Origin: an uncultured Selenomonas sp. | Lineage (GTDB): Bacteria; Bacillota; Negativicutes; Selenomonadales; Selenomonadaceae | Assembly (NCBI GenBank): GCA_937981305.1 | Contig: CALJPB010000354.1 | Coordinates: 1-7,561 of the forward strand | Length of the DNA stretch: 7,561 nt | Direction: 5' to 3' | Shown: piece by piece, positions 6,458-7,561 of the stretch | How positions within the stretch are numbered: the stretch's first letter is position 1 | How the letters are laid out: every line of letters begins with the position of its first letter | The notes under the pieces: generated by a model | The model's input: only the letters and a program-made list of their open reading frames with translations | What the model was told of the DNA's origin: nothing | The model's database searches: none | Program-made: the position numbers and the translations under genes

Positions 6458-7408
6458 TTAGTGTTCGTCGATGGTATCGTGAAGCGGCTCGCCAAAGATG
6501 AGCGTATCCAACAGATCGATAAGCTGGTTGATCTCCGGCTTCGACACCTGTCCCGATGCGCCGAGGCTTTCGCCCTTGCGCTTCATTTCCTCACTGATGA
6601 GGGAGGAGAAGAGAACGAGCGGAACCTCGCCCAGACGGTCATCCTCGCGTACGAGCTTGAGCAGACGATGTCCATCCATTTTTGGCATCTCGACATCGGA
6701 GATAATGATGCGCACATGGTTTTCGATCGGACCATTCTTGCGTGCAAGATCCTGCAAGTAATCCCATGCATCCTGCCCATTGCCGAAGTCGCGGATGAAC
6801 TTGTATCCCGACTCGTGTAATGTGTTCACAAGGAGGTCACGCAGCATCTTGGAGTCCTCTGCGACCACGACATGCGCTGTTCCGCGGCGAGTCTTGGCAT
6901 CCTGTGTTGCCGCTGTGACCGTTGTGAGTTTCTGGTTGATCTCTGGGTTGATCTCAGCAATGATGGTCTCAAAGTCAAGCAGGAGAACAATGCGATCCTC
7001 CATCTTGATGATACCGACGACACGCGACCCCTCACCGACGTTCGGTGCCGGCTCCATGTTCTTCCACGAAATGCGGTGAATGCGGTAGACACTGCCGACG
7101 AGGAAGCCAATATCGTAGTTGTTGATCTCCGTAACGATGATGTTCTGGAGCTCATCTGCCGTCTGGAGATTCAGGCAGCGTGCCATATTGACGAGCGGGA
7201 TTGCCTTGCCGCGGAGCGTAAACAGTCCATCGACATAGGGGTGCGCCTCGGGCATTGCTGTTACCGGTGCACGCGTGATGACTTCACGCACTTTGGCAAC
7301 ATTAATGCCATAATTCACCTTCCCAATGCTGAATTCGACGATCTCAAATTCGTTTGTTCCTGTCTCAAGCAGGATCCCTTTTCTCTCTTCTGTAACCGTC
7401 TCTGCCAT
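6458..7408 (-). CDS. cheV: Chemotaxis coupling protein CheV (CheW-like domain plus receiver domain)
   Basis: CheV couples chemoreceptors to the kinase CheA and is itself phosphorylated, which in characterised bacteria tunes adaptation. The 316-residue product matches the usual CheV length. The N-terminal CheW-like domain spans about residues 18-155, with FEIVEFSIGKVNYGI and GLFTLRGKAIPLVNM recognisable. A linker (about 155-177) leads to a receiver domain of about 178-303. In the receiver, E184 and D185 form the acidic pocket, D238 in IIISDVEMPKMDG is the phosphoacceptor, S268/S269 are the switch hydroxyl residues, and K290 in SKPE is the conserved lysine. All key residues are present, so phosphotransfer should work. 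The ATG at 7408 has GGGGGAG 8 nt upstream. The gene appears to be a single unit closed by a strong terminator. It implies that the host is chemotactic and probably motile. I see no functional tie to the purine genes beyond adjacency. Confidence 0.97.
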   Translation of the reverse strand: MAETVTEERKGILLETGTNEFEIVEFSIGKVNYGINVAKVREVITRAPVTAMPEAHPYVDGLFTLRGKAIPLVNMARCLNLQTADELQNIIVTEINNYDIGFLVGSVYRIHRISWKNMEPAPNVGEGSRVVGIIKMEDRIVLLLDFETIIAEINPEINQKLTTVTAATQDAKTRRGTAHVVVAEDSKMLRDLLVNTLHESGYKFIRDFGNGQDAWDYLQDLARKNGPIENHVRIIISDVEMPKMDGHRLLKLVREDDRLGEVPLVLFSSLISEEMKRKGESLGASGQVSKPEINQLIDLLDTLIFGEPLHDTIDEH

Positions 7409-7469
7409 TTATCTCTCTCCCCCATGCTCGTAAACATTGTTTGCTATGCTCTCTATTCGCCCTTCGGGA

Positions 7470-7509
7470 AAAAAATCCTGCTTGTTTTCATAAAAATCTA
7501 GGACTTTTT
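7470..7509 (-). terminator. Possible weak AU-rich terminator upstream of cheV
   Basis: On the minus strand AAAAAGTCCT (7509-7500) can pair with AGGATTTTTT (7479-7470), including one G-U pair, across a 20-nt loop that holds a small TTTT/AAAA stem. A run of seven T follows from within the 3' arm. The stem is short on GC pairs and the loop is long, so efficiency is doubtful. It overlaps the stop of the partial frame at the right edge, where a terminator for that gene would be expected. Confidence 0.3.
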
Positions 7510-7561
7510 GTTTTTCTCTGATAAATACGTCCAACCATCGCGCTGTTCAACGACACCATCT
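7498..7561 (-). CDS. C-terminal end of an unidentified gene, cut by the window edge
   Basis: A frame entering from the right edge encodes 20 residues and stops at TAG (7500-7498). The residues include VVEQRDGWTYLSE and end in a lysine-rich tail. The composition looks protein-like and the stop is followed by a possible weak terminator and then the cheV leader, which suits the end of an upstream gene on the same strand. Twenty residues are too few to name a family, and chance openness of this frame is possible. Confidence 0.35.
   Translation of the reverse strand, partial: DGVVEQRDGWTYLSEKNKKS

Noticed and set aside
7461..7475. CCC-TTC-GGG hairpin next to an A run as a terminator
   Set aside because: On the minus strand the T run precedes the hairpin instead of following it, and on the plus strand an A run follows. 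Neither orientation gives an intrinsic terminator.
7455..7497. Sigma-28-like flagellar promoter for cheV
   Set aside because: A GAAAA followed about 16 nt later by CCCGAAGG resembles the TAAA/GCCGATAT pattern only in part (about half of the -10 positions match). This is not enough to call.
6872..7501. Plus-strand open frame (209 codons) opposite cheV
   Set aside because: It covers the cheV reading frame with all its functional residues and extends through the cheV leader. It is a shadow.

Overview
The window is a compact de novo purine biosynthesis operon, read entirely on the minus strand, with a chemotaxis gene (cheV) just upstream on the same strand. In transcription order from the right edge it contains: the tail of an unidentified gene (7498-7561), cheV (6458-7408), a strong bidirectional hairpin terminator (6411-6446), a near-consensus vegetative promoter (6375-6403), and then purE, purC, purF, purM, purN, an IMP-cyclohydrolase-only purH, and purD (ending at 64). 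Nothing longer than about 105 bp lies between genes. No tRNA, rRNA, CRISPR array or insertion sequence is visible.

The seven pur products cover eight pathway activities in part. PurF makes phosphoribosylamine, PurD makes GAR, PurN formylates GAR, PurM closes the AIR ring, PurE handles the carboxyl transfer to CAIR, PurC makes SAICAR, and the short PurH closes the ring to IMP. Missing from the window are FGAM synthase (purL or purSQL), purK, purB and AICAR formyltransferase. The last activity is normally the C-terminal two thirds of PurH, and here that domain is absent. From purF onward the genes are packed: gaps are 5, 6 and 10 nt, with overlaps of 8 and 4 nt, which suggests one mRNA with translational coupling. 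The exception is an 86-bp purE-purC gap that holds a palindrome and a tiny open frame ending on the purC start codon.

The gene order purE-C-F-M-N-H-D is the Clostridium/Bacillus-type order. PurF is the Bacillus type, with a propeptide and Fe-S cysteines. Together with moderate GC, a motile lifestyle (CheV) and a split purH, this points to a low-oxygen Firmicute. A Negativicutes member such as a Selenomonas relative is my best guess, but that is inference and not shown by the sequence.

Nothing here looks like an undescribed system. The points most worth checking are the single-domain PurH, the purE-purC intergenic structure, and the compact promoter with an inverted repeat across its -10 box.
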